Numbered from the stretch's first letter, positions 16,049 to 24,495 are shown. The stretch: DNA of 64,000 nt from JACMNW01 sp963708425 (GCA_963708425.1 OY970206.1:1612001-1676000); one strand, 5' to 3'. The notes: a model not told the origin generated them from the sequence alone. Program-made: numbers and translations.

Positions 16049-17962
16049 TTAAGCCCGCTTCCCCACCACGGCCACGCCCAGCGCATTCAGCACTTTTGCC
16101 TCAATTTGCGCTGCGTTCATGCCTGCAACGGCATACATTGCCTCGGGGCTGGCCTGGTCGATGAACGTATCGGGCAGCACCATTGACCTAAACTTGATGC
16201 CCCGGTCGAATACGCCTTCTTCAGCCAACAGTTGCGCCACATGGCTACCAAAGCCGCCGATCGCGCCCTCTTCGATGGTCAGCAAACACTCGTGTTCCGC
16301 CACCAGCCGCAAGATCAAATCACGGTCCAACGGCTTGGCAAAGCGCGCATCCGCAACCGTCGGCGCAATCCCCCGCGCGGCCAAAGCTTCCGCCGCAACC
16401 AGCACTTCCGACAACCGGGTGCCAAAACTCAAAATCGCCACACGAGCACCCTCGCGGATAATCCGGCCCTTGCCAATTTCCAGCGGCACGCCCCGTGTCG
16501 GCATCTCGACCCCCGTGCCATCGCCGCGCGGAAACCGAAACGCAATCGGCCCGGCATCATGCGCCGCAGCCGTCGCCACCATATGCACCAATTCCGCCTC
16601 ATTCGCCGCGGCCATCACCACAAATCCCGGCAGGTTTGCCAGAAACGCCACATCGAACGCGCCTGCATGCGTGGCCCCATCCGCCCCCACCAGACCCGCC
16701 CTGTCGATCGCAAACCGCACGGGCAGGCGCTGGATCGCCACATCATGCACAACCTGATCATAACCGCGCTGCAGGAACGTCGAATAAATCGTGCAGAATG
16801 GCTTCATGCCTCCCGCCGCCAACCCCGCCGAAAACGTCACCGCATGTTGTTCGGCAATCCCCACATCGAAACACCGCTTCGGAAACCGTTCCGCAAACAG
16901 GTTCAACCCGGTGCCATCCGGCATTGCCGCCGTCACCGCCACGATCTTGTCATCGCCCTCCGCCTGCGTGATCAGGCTTTGCGCAAACACCTTGGTATAG
17001 CTCGGCGCATTTGATGCTGATTTCGCTTGCGCCCCCGTCAGAACATCAAACTTTCCCGTGGCATGGCCCTTGTCGCGCGCAGCTTCCGCCGGCGGATACC
17101 CCTTGCCCTTCTTGGTGATCACGTGGATCAGCATCGGCCCCGTTTCCCGCGCATGCGCCGTGCGCAAAACTGGCAGCAACTGATCCAGATCATGCCCGTC
17201 TATCGGCCCGACATACGAAAAGCCCAGTTCCTCGAACAATGTCCCGCCCACGGTCATGCCCTTAAACATTTCCTTGGCCCGCCGTGCACCTTCCTGAAAA
17301 GGTTCCGGCAGCAGGCTAACCGCCCCCCGCGCCGCCGCTTTCAGTTCCTGAAACGGTGCGCCCGCATACAGCCGCGAAAGATAAGACGACATTGCCCCCA
17401 CGGGTGGTGCGATGCTCATCTCATTGTCGTTCAGCACCACAAACAGCCGCTTTTTCAGATGCCCCGCGTTGTTCATTGCCTCAAACGCCATGCCCGCAGA
17501 CATCGCGCCATCGCCGATCACCGCCACGCAGTCGCCCACATCGCCACCCAAATCCCGCGCCGCAGCAAAGCCCAACGCCGCCGAGATTGAAGTTGAGGAA
17601 TGTGCCGCCCCAAACGGGTCATATGCACTTTCAGACCGCTTGGTGAACCCGCTAAGGCCACCCTCCATGCGAAGCGTCCGAATGCGCTCCCGCCGCCCGG
17701 TCAGTATCTTGTGCGGATAGCACTGGTGCCCCACATCCCAGATGATCTTGTCGCGCGGTGCCTCAAAGACGGCATGCAAGGCCACCGTCAGTTCCACCAC
17801 GCCCAAGCCCGCGCCCAAATGCCCGCCCGTCACCGACACCGCCGAAATCGTCTCGGCCCGCAATTCATCCGCCAGCACCCGCAGCTGACGATCCGTCAGC
17901 CGCTTCAAATCCGCCGGAAGCGAAACCAGATCAAGCGTCGGCGTCTTAGGTCGGTCGGTCAT
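16049..17962 (-). CDS. dxs: 1-deoxy-D-xylulose-5-phosphate synthase
   Basis: Condenses pyruvate and glyceraldehyde 3-phosphate to DXP, the entry step of the MEP isoprenoid pathway, using thiamine pyrophosphate. The 637-residue length is normal. The TPP-binding GDG motif (AVIGDGAMSAGMAFEAMNNA) and the C-terminal pyrimidine-domain motif RFAIDRAGLVGADGATHAGA (the DRAG box) are present, together with the N-terminal HQCYPHKILTGRR. It lies 75 bases downstream of ispA, in line with the HDAC-xseB-ispA-dxs gene order, so isoprenoid precursor supply and chain extension are probably co-expressed. Confidence 0.97.
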   Translation of the reverse strand: MTDRPKTPTLDLVSLPADLKRLTDRQLRVLADELRAETISAVSVTGGHLGAGLGVVELTVALHAVFEAPRDKIIWDVGHQCYPHKILTGRRERIRTLRMEGGLSGFTKRSESAYDPFGAAHSSTSISAALGFAAARDLGGDVGDCVAVIGDGAMSAGMAFEAMNNAGHLKKRLFVVLNDNEMSIAPPVGAMSSYLSRLYAGAPFQELKAAARGAVSLLPEPFQEGARRAKEMFKGMTVGGTLFEELGFSYVGPIDGHDLDQLLPVLRTAHARETGPMLIHVITKKGKGYPPAEAARDKGHATGKFDVLTGAQAKSASNAPSYTKVFAQSLITQAEGDDKIVAVTAAMPDGTGLNLFAERFPKRCFDVGIAEQHAVTFSAGLAAGGMKPFCTIYSTFLQRGYDQVVHDVAIQRLPVRFAIDRAGLVGADGATHAGAFDVAFLANLPGFVVMAAANEAELVHMVATAAAHDAGPIAFRFPRGDGTGVEMPTRGVPLEIGKGRIIREGARVAILSFGTRLSEVLVAAEALAARGIAPTVADARFAKPLDRDLILRLVAEHECLLTIEEGAIGGFGSHVAQLLAEEGVFDRGIKFRSMVLPDTFIDQASPEAMYAVAGMNAAQIEAKVLNALGVAVVGKRA

Positions 17963-18037
17963 ATCCCCTCCAGGGGTCTAGCTTAGTCTGCCACAAATCG
18001 GGCGGGAAAACCGGTTTCCACTTTTCCCAGATTTGCT

Positions 18038-18907
18038 TCAACTGTCCCGCGCAATAACGAACCGCGCGGCCGCAATCAAGTTCCCCGCCGCCGCACCATA
18101 GGGCACCAACGCCGCCTCCGCCTCGACGACCAGCGCCTTCGCCCGCGCACGCGCCCCGTCCAGCCCCAGCAACGAAACAAACGTGGCCTTGCCCGCCGCC
18201 GCGTCCTTGCCCAGCCGCTTGCCCGCCTTCGCGGCATCCCCGGTCACATCCAGAATGTCGTCCGCAATCTGAAACGCCAGCCCTAACGCCGTGGCATATC
18301 GCCCCAACGGCGCAACATCTGCCCCCGCAATCACCGCCCCCGCCTGCGCCGCCCATCCGATCAAGGCCCCGGTCTTCCCCGCCTGCAACGCGGTGATCTG
18401 ATCAAGGGTCAACGGCACTGCAGCCGTTTCCGCCGCAATATCCAGCGCCTGCCCCAGAACCATGCCCTCGGCCCCCGCAGCCCGCGCTAGCCCCGTCACC
18501 AGCGCAATTCGCACCTCGGCAGACCCCAAGCCTTCATCCCCCAGCAGTTCAAACGCCAGCGTCTGCAACGCATCGCCAACCAGAACCGCCGTCGCCTCAT
18601 CCCATTTCACATGTACCGTCGGCTGCCCGCGCCGCAGGTCATCGTCGTCCATGCAGGGCAGGTCATCATGGATCAGGCTGTAAGCGTGCAATGCCTCAAT
18701 CGCCGCCGCCGCCGCAACGGCACGCGCCTCGGCCACCCCCAGCATCCGCGCGCCCTCCAGCACCAGAAACCCGCGCAGCCGCTTGCCGCCCTGCACAGCG
18801 TACCGCATCGCGTGAACCACCGGCAAATCGGCCTTGCCCGCTAGTGCTGTGTCCAGCCGCGCCTGCACCAAGTCAGCGTCGCGGCTTAGAACATCGGCAA
18901 AGCTCAC
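18038..18907 (-). CDS. ispA: Polyprenyl (farnesyl/geranylgeranyl) diphosphate synthase
   Basis: Head-to-tail prenyl transferase that extends DMAPP with IPP to short-chain allylic diphosphates. The 289-residue protein has both aspartate-rich motifs: first DDLPCMDDDDLRRG (about residues 80-93) and second FQIADDILD (about 212-220), plus the IPP-contact GGKRLRG near residue 36. FPP is the most likely product given its place in a dxs operon, but chain length is not fixed by sequence alone. Its ATG overlaps the xseB stop (ATGA, 18904-18907), so translation is coupled. Confidence 0.93.
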   Translation of the reverse strand: MSFADVLSRDADLVQARLDTALAGKADLPVVHAMRYAVQGGKRLRGFLVLEGARMLGVAEARAVAAAAAIEALHAYSLIHDDLPCMDDDDLRRGQPTVHVKWDEATAVLVGDALQTLAFELLGDEGLGSAEVRIALVTGLARAAGAEGMVLGQALDIAAETAAVPLTLDQITALQAGKTGALIGWAAQAGAVIAGADVAPLGRYATALGLAFQIADDILDVTGDAAKAGKRLGKDAAAGKATFVSLLGLDGARARAKALVVEAEAALVPYGAAAGNLIAAARFVIARDS

Positions 18908-19143
18908 ATCCCCTCCACCGGGGTCACACCCACGGCGCGGCCCTCGGCAGACCGGATCAGTTCGACCTTTTCCTCGGCATCACGCAACTTGCCCGCGCAA
19001 TGCGCCTTCAGCGCCGCCCCGCGTTCATACAGAGCGATAGATTGCTCCAACGGCACCTCGCCCTTTTCCAGCGCCGATACCACCTGCTCCAACGCCAGCA
19101 TCGCTTCTTCAAAGCTCATCTCGGCGATCTTTTTCTCGCTCAT
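18904..19143 (-). CDS. xseB: Exodeoxyribonuclease VII small subunit
   Basis: Small subunit of the XseA-XseB nuclease that degrades single-stranded DNA to oligonucleotides. The 79-residue protein has the typical helical hairpin: MSFEEAMLALEQVVSALEKG, then VPLEQSIALYERGAAL. The ATG at 19143 is chosen because it forms an ATGA overlap with the upstream HDAC-like gene and begins at the family N-terminus; the frame extends to 19185 inside that gene. xseB next to ispA and dxs is a widely conserved arrangement. Confidence 0.93.
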   Translation of the reverse strand: MSEKKIAEMSFEEAMLALEQVVSALEKGEVPLEQSIALYERGAALKAHCAGKLRDAEEKVELIRSAEGRAVGVTPVEGM

Positions 19144-20066
19144 CGGCCCCGCTCCGCCAAAATCCCTACATGCGCCGCAACGCAATCTTCCAACGCATCA
19201 AGATCATATCCCCCTTCGAGTGTCGAGACTACCCGCCCCCCTGCCGACGCGTCCGCAACATCGCAAATCCGCCCGGTCAGCCACGCATAATCCTCCGCCG
19301 TCCAGCGCAACCCCGCCAACGGATCGTCCCTATGCGCATCAAATCCGGCAGATACCAAGATCAACTCCGGTGCAAACTCCAACAACCTTGGAAACGCCAC
19401 CGCCTCAAATGCCGCCCGCATGTCCGCCCCACCAGTGCCCTCGGCCAAGGGGATATTCACAATCTGCCCCTGCGCGCCCCGCTCGCTCGCCGCACCCGAC
19501 CCCGGATAAAGCGGCATCTGATGGCTAGAGATGAACAGACACCGCCCCTCGTCCCACAGCAAATCCTGCGTCCCGTTGCCGTGATGCACATCAAAATCCA
19601 CCACCGCCACACGGGCAAGCCTATGCACGTCCAACGCCCGCTTCGCCGCAATCGCCACGTTGCCAAACAGGCAAAACCCCATGGCAGTTTCCCGCTCCGC
19701 ATGATGCCCCGGCGGGCGGCAGCCCACAAACGCATTGCGCGCCTCGCCTGCAACCACCGCATCTACCGCAGCGCAAATTCCACCCACGGCCCGCAAAGCC
19801 GCATCAAACGATCCCGGCGACAGAAACGTATCGCCATCCATCTGAGCAAATCCCTGCGTCGGCACCGCCCCCCGAACCCGGCTCAAATACCGCGCCGGAT
19901 GGCAGCGCAGCACATCCGCATCCGCCCCCATCGGTGCCTCGCGCCGCTCCACCGCCAGCCCCACCAACCCACGCTCCACCGCCCGCATCCGATCCACCCG
20001 CTCCGGATGCCCGCGCGGCGTCACATGCAACAGGCAATCGTCATGCAAAAAGACTAGCGTCGTCAC
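19140..20066 (-). CDS. Histone deacetylase family (AcuC/APAH-like) hydrolase
   Basis: Zinc-dependent amidohydrolase of the histone-deacetylase superfamily, 308 residues. Family marks include RPPGHHAERETAMGFCLFGN with the catalytic His pair, VVDFDVHHGNGTQDLLW with the zinc-ligand Asp and His, and LILVSAGFDAHRDDPLAGL with the second zinc Asp. Bacterial members act on acetylpolyamines, acetoin-pathway targets or acetyl-lysine; which applies here is unknown. First gene of an operon coupled by 4-base overlaps to xseB and then ispA. Its upstream gap contains a GC-rich dispersed repeat. Confidence 0.92.
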   Translation of the reverse strand: MTTLVFLHDDCLLHVTPRGHPERVDRMRAVERGLVGLAVERREAPMGADADVLRCHPARYLSRVRGAVPTQGFAQMDGDTFLSPGSFDAALRAVGGICAAVDAVVAGEARNAFVGCRPPGHHAERETAMGFCLFGNVAIAAKRALDVHRLARVAVVDFDVHHGNGTQDLLWDEGRCLFISSHQMPLYPGSGAASERGAQGQIVNIPLAEGTGGADMRAAFEAVAFPRLLEFAPELILVSAGFDAHRDDPLAGLRWTAEDYAWLTGRICDVADASAGGRVVSTLEGGYDLDALEDCVAAHVGILAERGR

Positions 20067-20082
20067 GGCCTACCCATTTTTC

Positions 20083-20139
20083 TGTTCAAAAATATCCTCG
20101 GGGGTCCGGGGGCAGACAGCCCCCGGCGCTCTCAATCAG
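20083..20139 (-). repeat. GC-rich dispersed repeat, copy A (hairpin at petR 3' end)
   Basis: On the minus strand the element begins at the petR stop codon (TGATTGAGAGCG), forms an 8-bp hairpin CCGGGGGC / GCCCCCGG around TGTCT, continues ACCCCCGAGGATATTTTT, and ends near GAACA. A second copy with the same plan occurs at 24496-24553. It could act as a terminator for petR, since a T run follows the hairpin by about 15 bases. It separates petR from the HDAC-like gene. Confidence 0.8.
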
Positions 20140-20836
20140 GCGCCAGCATATATCCCTCGCCGCGCACTGTTTGCAGATAGCGCGGCTGTTTCGGGTCCGC
20201 CTCGATCTTGCGCCGCAACCGCGTGATCTGCACGTCGACCGCACGTTCCTGCGCGGCAGACCCGTCACCAGACCCCAGATCGCCAACCAGCTTTTCTCGG
20301 CTTACCGCATTCCCCGGTTGCGCCGAAAATATCCGCATCAGCGCAGCCTCGGTCGCCGTCAGCCGTACCGGATCGGTACCCCGCCACATCTCGCCCCGGT
20401 CCAGATCATAGCGCACATCCCCCAGATGCAGCACCTTCGGTCCGGTATCCGCCGCCTTCACCTGCGGCACTCGCCGCAAAATTGCGTTGATGCGCAGCAG
20501 CAGTTCTTTCGGCTCGAACGGTTTCACCAGATAGTCATCCGCCCCCGCCTCGAAGCCTTCAATCCGGTTAGACGCCTCACCTTTGGCGGTGAGCAGCAAA
20601 ATCGGCACTGTCATCTTGGCCCGCAAATCGCGGGTCAGCGCGATGCCATCTTCGCCCGGCATCATCACATCCAGCACCAGCAGATCAAACTCCAACCCCG
20701 CCAGCAGCCTGCGCGCCTGCAACGCATCGCGCGCGATGGTCACCAGAAACCCGTTGCGGATCAGAAATTTCTGCAACAACCCGCGGATGCGTTCATCATC
20801 ATCGACGACCAGCAGATGCGCCTGTGGCTCGTTCAT
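20132..20836 (-). CDS. petR: Response regulator PetR (OmpR family)
   Basis: A 234-residue two-domain response regulator. The receiver domain (1-120) has the acidic pair DDDE, phosphoacceptor Asp in LLVLDVMMPGEDG, the T in LLLTAKGE, and Lys in YLVKPFEP. The C-terminal winged helix (about 140-232) contains LTATEAALMRIF and VDVQITRLRRKIE. The adjacent MarR-type gene and overall sequence match the PetP-PetR pair described in Rhodobacter capsulatus, where PetR is needed for respiratory and photosynthetic growth. Its ATG overlaps the petP stop (ATGA). No histidine kinase gene lies nearby. Confidence 0.88.
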   Translation of the reverse strand: MNEPQAHLLVVDDDERIRGLLQKFLIRNGFLVTIARDALQARRLLAGLEFDLLVLDVMMPGEDGIALTRDLRAKMTVPILLLTAKGEASNRIEGFEAGADDYLVKPFEPKELLLRINAILRRVPQVKAADTGPKVLHLGDVRYDLDRGEMWRGTDPVRLTATEAALMRIFSAQPGNAVSREKLVGDLGSGDGSAAQERAVDVQITRLRRKIEADPKQPRYLQTVRGEGYMLAPD

Positions 20837-21342
20837 ACGCCGCCCTCCTTTAGCGTCTGAAACTGCCTGCGCATTTCCGGGTCCATCATCGCCTCCAATA
20901 CCTGCCGAAACCCTTGTACCGCAGCCGGGCCTGCCGCGCGGTATGCTGACCGCATCCGTGCCCTTTGCGCATCTGAAAGTGATCGTTCCAACGCCAGTCC
21001 CTTTTCGGTCAGATGCAAGTGCCGTTCGCGCTTGTCTCGTTTGCCGACCCGTGCCTCTACAAGACCATCCTCGATCAAACTGCGCAACACCCGGTTCAAG
21101 CTTTGCTTGGTTACGCCCAATATGATCAGCAGATTACTGACCGTCGTGCCGGGGCTACGGTTTATGAAATGAATCGCCCGGTGGTGGGCGCGGCCATAAT
21201 CCAAACCTTCCAGAATGCGGTCTGGGTCTGCCGTAAAGCCCCGATAAGCAAAGAACATCGCTTCGATGCCCTTGCGCACCTGCTCATCCGTCAGGAACAA
21301 AAGCCCTTCGCCACCATCCGGCCCCGACACACTGGTTGCCAT
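20833..21342 (-). CDS. petP: MarR-family regulator PetP
   Basis: A 169-residue winged-helix protein of the MarR family. The helix-turn-helix lies at about residues 65-95 (SNLLIILGVTKQSLNRVLRS) and the wing is VGKRDKRERHLHLTEKG. The C-terminal region ends in EMRRQFQTLKEGGV. It is translationally coupled to petR, which with the overall similarity supports the PetP name. The ATG at 21342 is chosen because GAGGGAG precedes it and the alternative at 21357 is a TTG. A good sigma-70-type promoter lies just upstream. Divergent from ilvE. Confidence 0.86.
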   Translation of the reverse strand: MATSVSGPDGGEGLLFLTDEQVRKGIEAMFFAYRGFTADPDRILEGLDYGRAHHRAIHFINRSPGTTVSNLLIILGVTKQSLNRVLRSLIEDGLVEARVGKRDKRERHLHLTEKGLALERSLSDAQRARMRSAYRAAGPAAVQGFRQVLEAMMDPEMRRQFQTLKEGGV

Positions 21343-21366
21343 CGCATGCTCCCTCAACTCGACGCG

Positions 21367-21395
21367 ATTTTACGTCAGCCTTGTTGACTATCCAA
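21367..21395 (-). promoter_or_regulatory. Predicted sigma-70 promoter of petP-petR
   Basis: Minus strand: -35 TTGGAT (complement of 21390-21395), a 17-base spacer, and -10 TAAAAT (complement of 21367-21372). Transcription would start about 15-20 bases before the petP ATG at 21342. This is a motif match only. Confidence 0.5.
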
Positions 21396-21425
21396 GACTC
21401 AACTGATAGCAAAACTGCGATTTCG

Positions 21426-21467
21426 CGCAATATTATGTCCGAAGCGGACCTATCTTGCGCAACATTC
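21426..21467. promoter_or_regulatory. Candidate operator: direct repeat and palindrome between petP and ilvE
   Basis: Two copies of GCGCAAYATT (21426-21435 and 21458-21467) lie 32 bases apart, about three helical turns. Between them is the inverted repeat GTCCG-AAG-CGGAC (21438-21450). The block lies directly upstream of the ilvE ribosome site, so it could control ilvE, petP or both. No binding protein is known. Confidence 0.4.
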
Positions 21468-21495
21468 GCAAATTGTAGGACGGTAGGAGGATACA

Positions 21496-22362
21496 ATGGC
21501 AGGCTACGATGATCGCGACGGCAAGATCTGGATGGATGGCAAACTGGTCGATTGGCGCGCCGCCAATGTCCACATCCTGACCCATGCCCTGCATTATGCG
21601 TCATCGGTGTTTGAGGGCGAGCGCTGCTATAACGGCAAGATCTTCAAGTCGGTCGAACATTCCGAACGCCTGCGTAAATCGGGCGAATACCTTGATATGC
21701 CACTGCCCTATTCCGTCGCCGAAATTGAAGCTGCGAAAGAGGCCACGCTAAAAGCCAACAACCTGACAGACGCCTATGTGCGCGCCATCGCCTGGCGTGG
21801 GGCTGGCGAAGATATGGGTGTAGCCTCGCTTAGAAACCCCATTCGCATGGCAGTGGCCGTCTGGACATGGGGCAACTACTATGGCGATGCCAAGATGAAA
21901 GGCGCGAAACTTGACATTGCCAAGTGGAAGCGGCCGTCGCCCGAAACCATCCCGCATGCTGCAAAGGCCGCCGGTCTTTACATGATCTGCACCATGTCCA
22001 AACACGCAGCCGAGGCAAAAGGTTGCTCCGACGCCATGATGTTCGATTATCGCGGCTACGTGGCCGAAGCGACGGGTGCCAATATCTTCTTCGTCAAAGA
22101 CGGCGAGGTTCATACCCCCCTGCCCGACGCCTTCCTGAACGGCATCACCCGGCAGACCGTCATCGGCATGCTGCGCGAAAAGGGCATCAAGGTTCACGAA
22201 CGCCACATTCTGCCAGCCGAACTTGAAGGCTTCCAGCAATGCTGGCTCACCGGCACCGCTGCCGAAGTCACCCCCGTCGGTCAAGTAGGTGACTACAACT
22301 TCGAAGTTGGCGCGCTGACGCAGCAAATCTCGACCGACTACGAAAAGATGGTTCGCTCATAA
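21496..22362 (+). CDS. ilvE: Branched-chain-amino-acid aminotransferase
   Basis: Class IV PLP enzyme that interconverts leucine, isoleucine and valine with their 2-oxo acids. The 288-residue protein has the family motifs HALHYASSVFEGERCY near the N-terminus, ICTMSKHAAEAKGCSDAMMF with the PLP-region residues, YVAEATGANIFFVKDG, and NGITRQTVIGML. The ATG at 21496 is preceded by GTAGGAGG, an excellent ribosome site. It ends 9 bases before a strong hairpin terminator. Divergent from petP. Confidence 0.94.
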   Translation: MAGYDDRDGKIWMDGKLVDWRAANVHILTHALHYASSVFEGERCYNGKIFKSVEHSERLRKSGEYLDMPLPYSVAEIEAAKEATLKANNLTDAYVRAIAWRGAGEDMGVASLRNPIRMAVAVWTWGNYYGDAKMKGAKLDIAKWKRPSPETIPHAAKAAGLYMICTMSKHAAEAKGCSDAMMFDYRGYVAEATGANIFFVKDGEVHTPLPDAFLNGITRQTVIGMLREKGIKVHERHILPAELEGFQQCWLTGTAAEVTPVGQVGDYNFEVGALTQQISTDYEKMVRS

Positions 22363-22371
22363 CCTCGTAGA

Positions 22372-22397
22372 GTGCGCATTCATTGCGCACCCTTTTC
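22372..22397 (+). terminator. Terminator of ilvE
   Basis: GTGCGCA (22372-22378) and TGCGCAC (22384-22390) form a perfect 7-bp stem around TTCAT, followed by CCTTTTC. It lies just after the ilvE stop codon. Confidence 0.85.
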
Positions 22398-22419
22398 TTA
22401 TCTCACTGAATTGCCCTGA

Positions 22420-22587
22420 TCACGCCTCGTGGCCACGCGCGATCCGGCAATAATGCACAACACGCGCACTCCCCGCCTTCGCCTCGCTTCTGTGCCAGGT
22501 TGACCGTGACGCGCGTGCGATCCGCAAGAAATGCTTTACCCGACCGCCCTGCGACGGTTTGCGATGATCGGCAAGATGCTTCGACAT
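22420..22587 (-). CDS. Small basic hypothetical protein
   Basis: A 55-residue, strongly basic protein rich in His, Arg and Lys, with two related segments: RVKHFLRIARASRS near the middle and RVVHYCRIARGHE at the C-terminus. I do not recognise the family. It is judged real because the ATG at 22587 has a near-perfect GCAGGAGGAAAGC ribosome site, and the start lies well inside the longer open frame (to 22671). It lies alone between ilvE (convergent) and the SDR gene (100 bases upstream, same strand). Nucleic-acid binding is conceivable from charge, but this is a guess. Confidence 0.6.
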   Translation of the reverse strand: MSKHLADHRKPSQGGRVKHFLRIARASRSTWHRSEAKAGSARVVHYCRIARGHEA

Positions 22588-22687
22588 GCTTTCCTCCTGC
22601 GGTTGAATGTGCCCCACCCTAGCCCCGAATCGCCAATCGCCCAAGCTGCCATCTTGGCGCACCCGCGACAATCAGCCGACCCGTCCC

Positions 22688-23455
22688 TCACACCGCCGAA
22701 AACCCGCCATCCACAAACAAGCTCGTCCCGGTCACGAAATCCGCATCATCCGACGCCAGATACAGTGCCGCCCGCGCAATATCTTCGGGTTGTCCCAACC
22801 GCCCCTGCGCCGCCTTGATTGCCGCCTCCGATACATCCACCCCCAGCGCCGTTAATTCCTTCACCTCGCGCACGCCATGCGGTGTTTCAATGAACCCAGG
22901 ACAGACAGCATTGCACCGAATACCCCGGTCGCGAAACTCCACCGCAATGGCACGTGAAAACATGTGGCAGGCCCCCTTGGTGGCGTCATACAGCACTTCC
23001 ATCGGCGTCGCATAAACCGCCGATATGCTGGATGTGCAAACAATGCTGCCGCCCCCCGCTGCAATCATCTGCGGCAACACGGCGCGGGTCATCAGATACA
23101 TCGACTTCACGTTCACATCGAACAAGAAATCCCAATCTTCTTCTTCCGTCTCAAGAAACGGCTTAATCACTATCGTGCCCGCATGGTTGAACAACACTGT
23201 AACGTGCCCCAGCGCGCCAGATACCGCAGCAACTGCCGCCTCGACCTCGCCCTTAACGGCAACATTGCAGGAGGCAAACACAACCCGATGCCCTGCTGCC
23301 ACCAATTCCGCCGCCAGTGCCGTGCCCCGTGCAACATCGCGGTCGATAATCCCCACCGCCGCGCCTTCTGCTGCAAACAACCGAACCGCCGCAGCCCCGC
23401 AGCCGCCCGCCCCACCGGAAACAATCGCAACCTTACCCGCCAACCGATTACCCAT
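22688..23455 (-). CDS. Short-chain dehydrogenase/reductase
   Basis: A 255-residue classical SDR that uses NAD(P). Residues 8-20 carry the cofactor loop (AIVSGGAGGCGAA), then the NHAG motif (VTVLFNHAGTI, about residue 90), Ser-Tyr-Lys catalytic residues (SSISAVYAT, YDATKGA), and the PG motif CNAVCPGFIETP. The acidic residue in IIDRD after strand 2 favours NAD over NADP. The ATG at 23455 has GGGGGGAGGCAG before it; the open frame continues to 23782 inside queG but without support. Oriented after queG with a 13-base gap; substrate unknown. Confidence 0.88.
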   Translation of the reverse strand: MGNRLAGKVAIVSGGAGGCGAAAVRLFAAEGAAVGIIDRDVARGTALAAELVAAGHRVVFASCNVAVKGEVEAAVAAVSGALGHVTVLFNHAGTIVIKPFLETEEEDWDFLFDVNVKSMYLMTRAVLPQMIAAGGGSIVCTSSISAVYATPMEVLYDATKGACHMFSRAIAVEFRDRGIRCNAVCPGFIETPHGVREVKELTALGVDVSEAAIKAAQGRLGQPEDIARAALYLASDDADFVTGTSLFVDGGFSAV

Positions 23456-23468
23456 CTGCCTCCCCCCT

Positions 23469-24494
23469 TTATGAAAGCCGATCCGCCGCCCAGCGCGCCG
23501 CATCCGCAACCGCCAAATCCGGATCATCCTGCAACGCCGCAGCCACGGTGCGCAACGTCGGCATCCCCGAATTGCCAATCGCATAGAGTACATTGCGCAT
23601 AAACCTGTCGCGGCCAATCCGCTTGATCGGGCTACCGGCAAACCGCGCTCGAAACCCAGCATCATCAAGCCCGGCCAGCTCCGCCAATTCCGGCGCACCA
23701 ACCCGGGGCTGATAGCCAATCTCGGTCGCGGCTTGGGCAAACTTGTTCCACGGGCACACTGCCAGACAATCATCGCAGCCATAAATCCGGTTGCCCATCA
23801 AGCCGCGCAGATCCACATCCACCGGCCCCTTATGCTCAATCGTCAGGTACGAAATGCAACGCCGCGCATCTAACTGATACGGTGCCGGAAATGCCTTTGT
23901 CGGGCAGATGTCCAGACACGCAGTACACGTCCCGCAATGATCCACTTCAGGCAAATTCTTCGGCAAATCATAAGTTGTGAAAATCGCCCCGAGGAAAAAC
24001 CAGTTGCCCAGATCACGGCTCAACAGATTGGCATGCTTACCCTGCCACCCCAGCCCCGCCGCCTGGGCCAAAGGCTTTTCCATTACCGGTGCGGTATCGA
24101 CAAACACCTTGATCTCGGCCCCCGTCGCATCGACCAACCAGCGCCCCAGCCGCTTTAACCGCCGCTTCACCAGATCATGATAATCGCGCCCTTGGGCATA
24201 GACGCTCACCGCGCCCTGATCGCGGCTTTGCAGCACCGACAGCGGGTCAGCCTCCGGCGTATAAACCTCCGCCAGCATGATCACCGACCGCGCCTCCGGC
24301 CACAAAGCCGCCGCCGACCCACGCCAGGCCTCACGCTCGGCCATCCACCCCATCTGCCCATGATGCCCAGCCGCCAGAAACGCCCGCAGCCGCCCTGCCG
24401 TTTCCGGCACCGCATCCGGCGCACAAACTCCAGCCTTGGAAAACCCCTCTTTCAAGGCCCGCGCCACCAGCCGCTCTTTCACTGCGGAACTCAT
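23469..24494 (-). CDS. queG: Epoxyqueuosine reductase
   Basis: Cobalamin and iron-sulfur enzyme that reduces epoxyqueuosine to queuosine in tRNA, the last step of queuosine synthesis. The 341-residue protein has the N-terminal QueG-type domain (FSKAGVCAPDAVPETAGRL), two [4Fe-4S] clusters of ferredoxin type (CGTCTACLDICP and YGCDDCLAVCP), and the family motif GWQGKHANLLSRDLGNWFFL. Length is normal without the extra HEAT domain. Part of a co-directional set GST, queG, SDR; the gap to GST contains repeat copy B. Confidence 0.94.
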   Translation of the reverse strand: MSSAVKERLVARALKEGFSKAGVCAPDAVPETAGRLRAFLAAGHHGQMGWMAEREAWRGSAAALWPEARSVIMLAEVYTPEADPLSVLQSRDQGAVSVYAQGRDYHDLVKRRLKRLGRWLVDATGAEIKVFVDTAPVMEKPLAQAAGLGWQGKHANLLSRDLGNWFFLGAIFTTYDLPKNLPEVDHCGTCTACLDICPTKAFPAPYQLDARRCISYLTIEHKGPVDVDLRGLMGNRIYGCDDCLAVCPWNKFAQAATEIGYQPRVGAPELAELAGLDDAGFRARFAGSPIKRIGRDRFMRNVLYAIGNSGMPTLRTVAAALQDDPDLAVADAARWAADRLS

Positions 24495-24495
24495 C

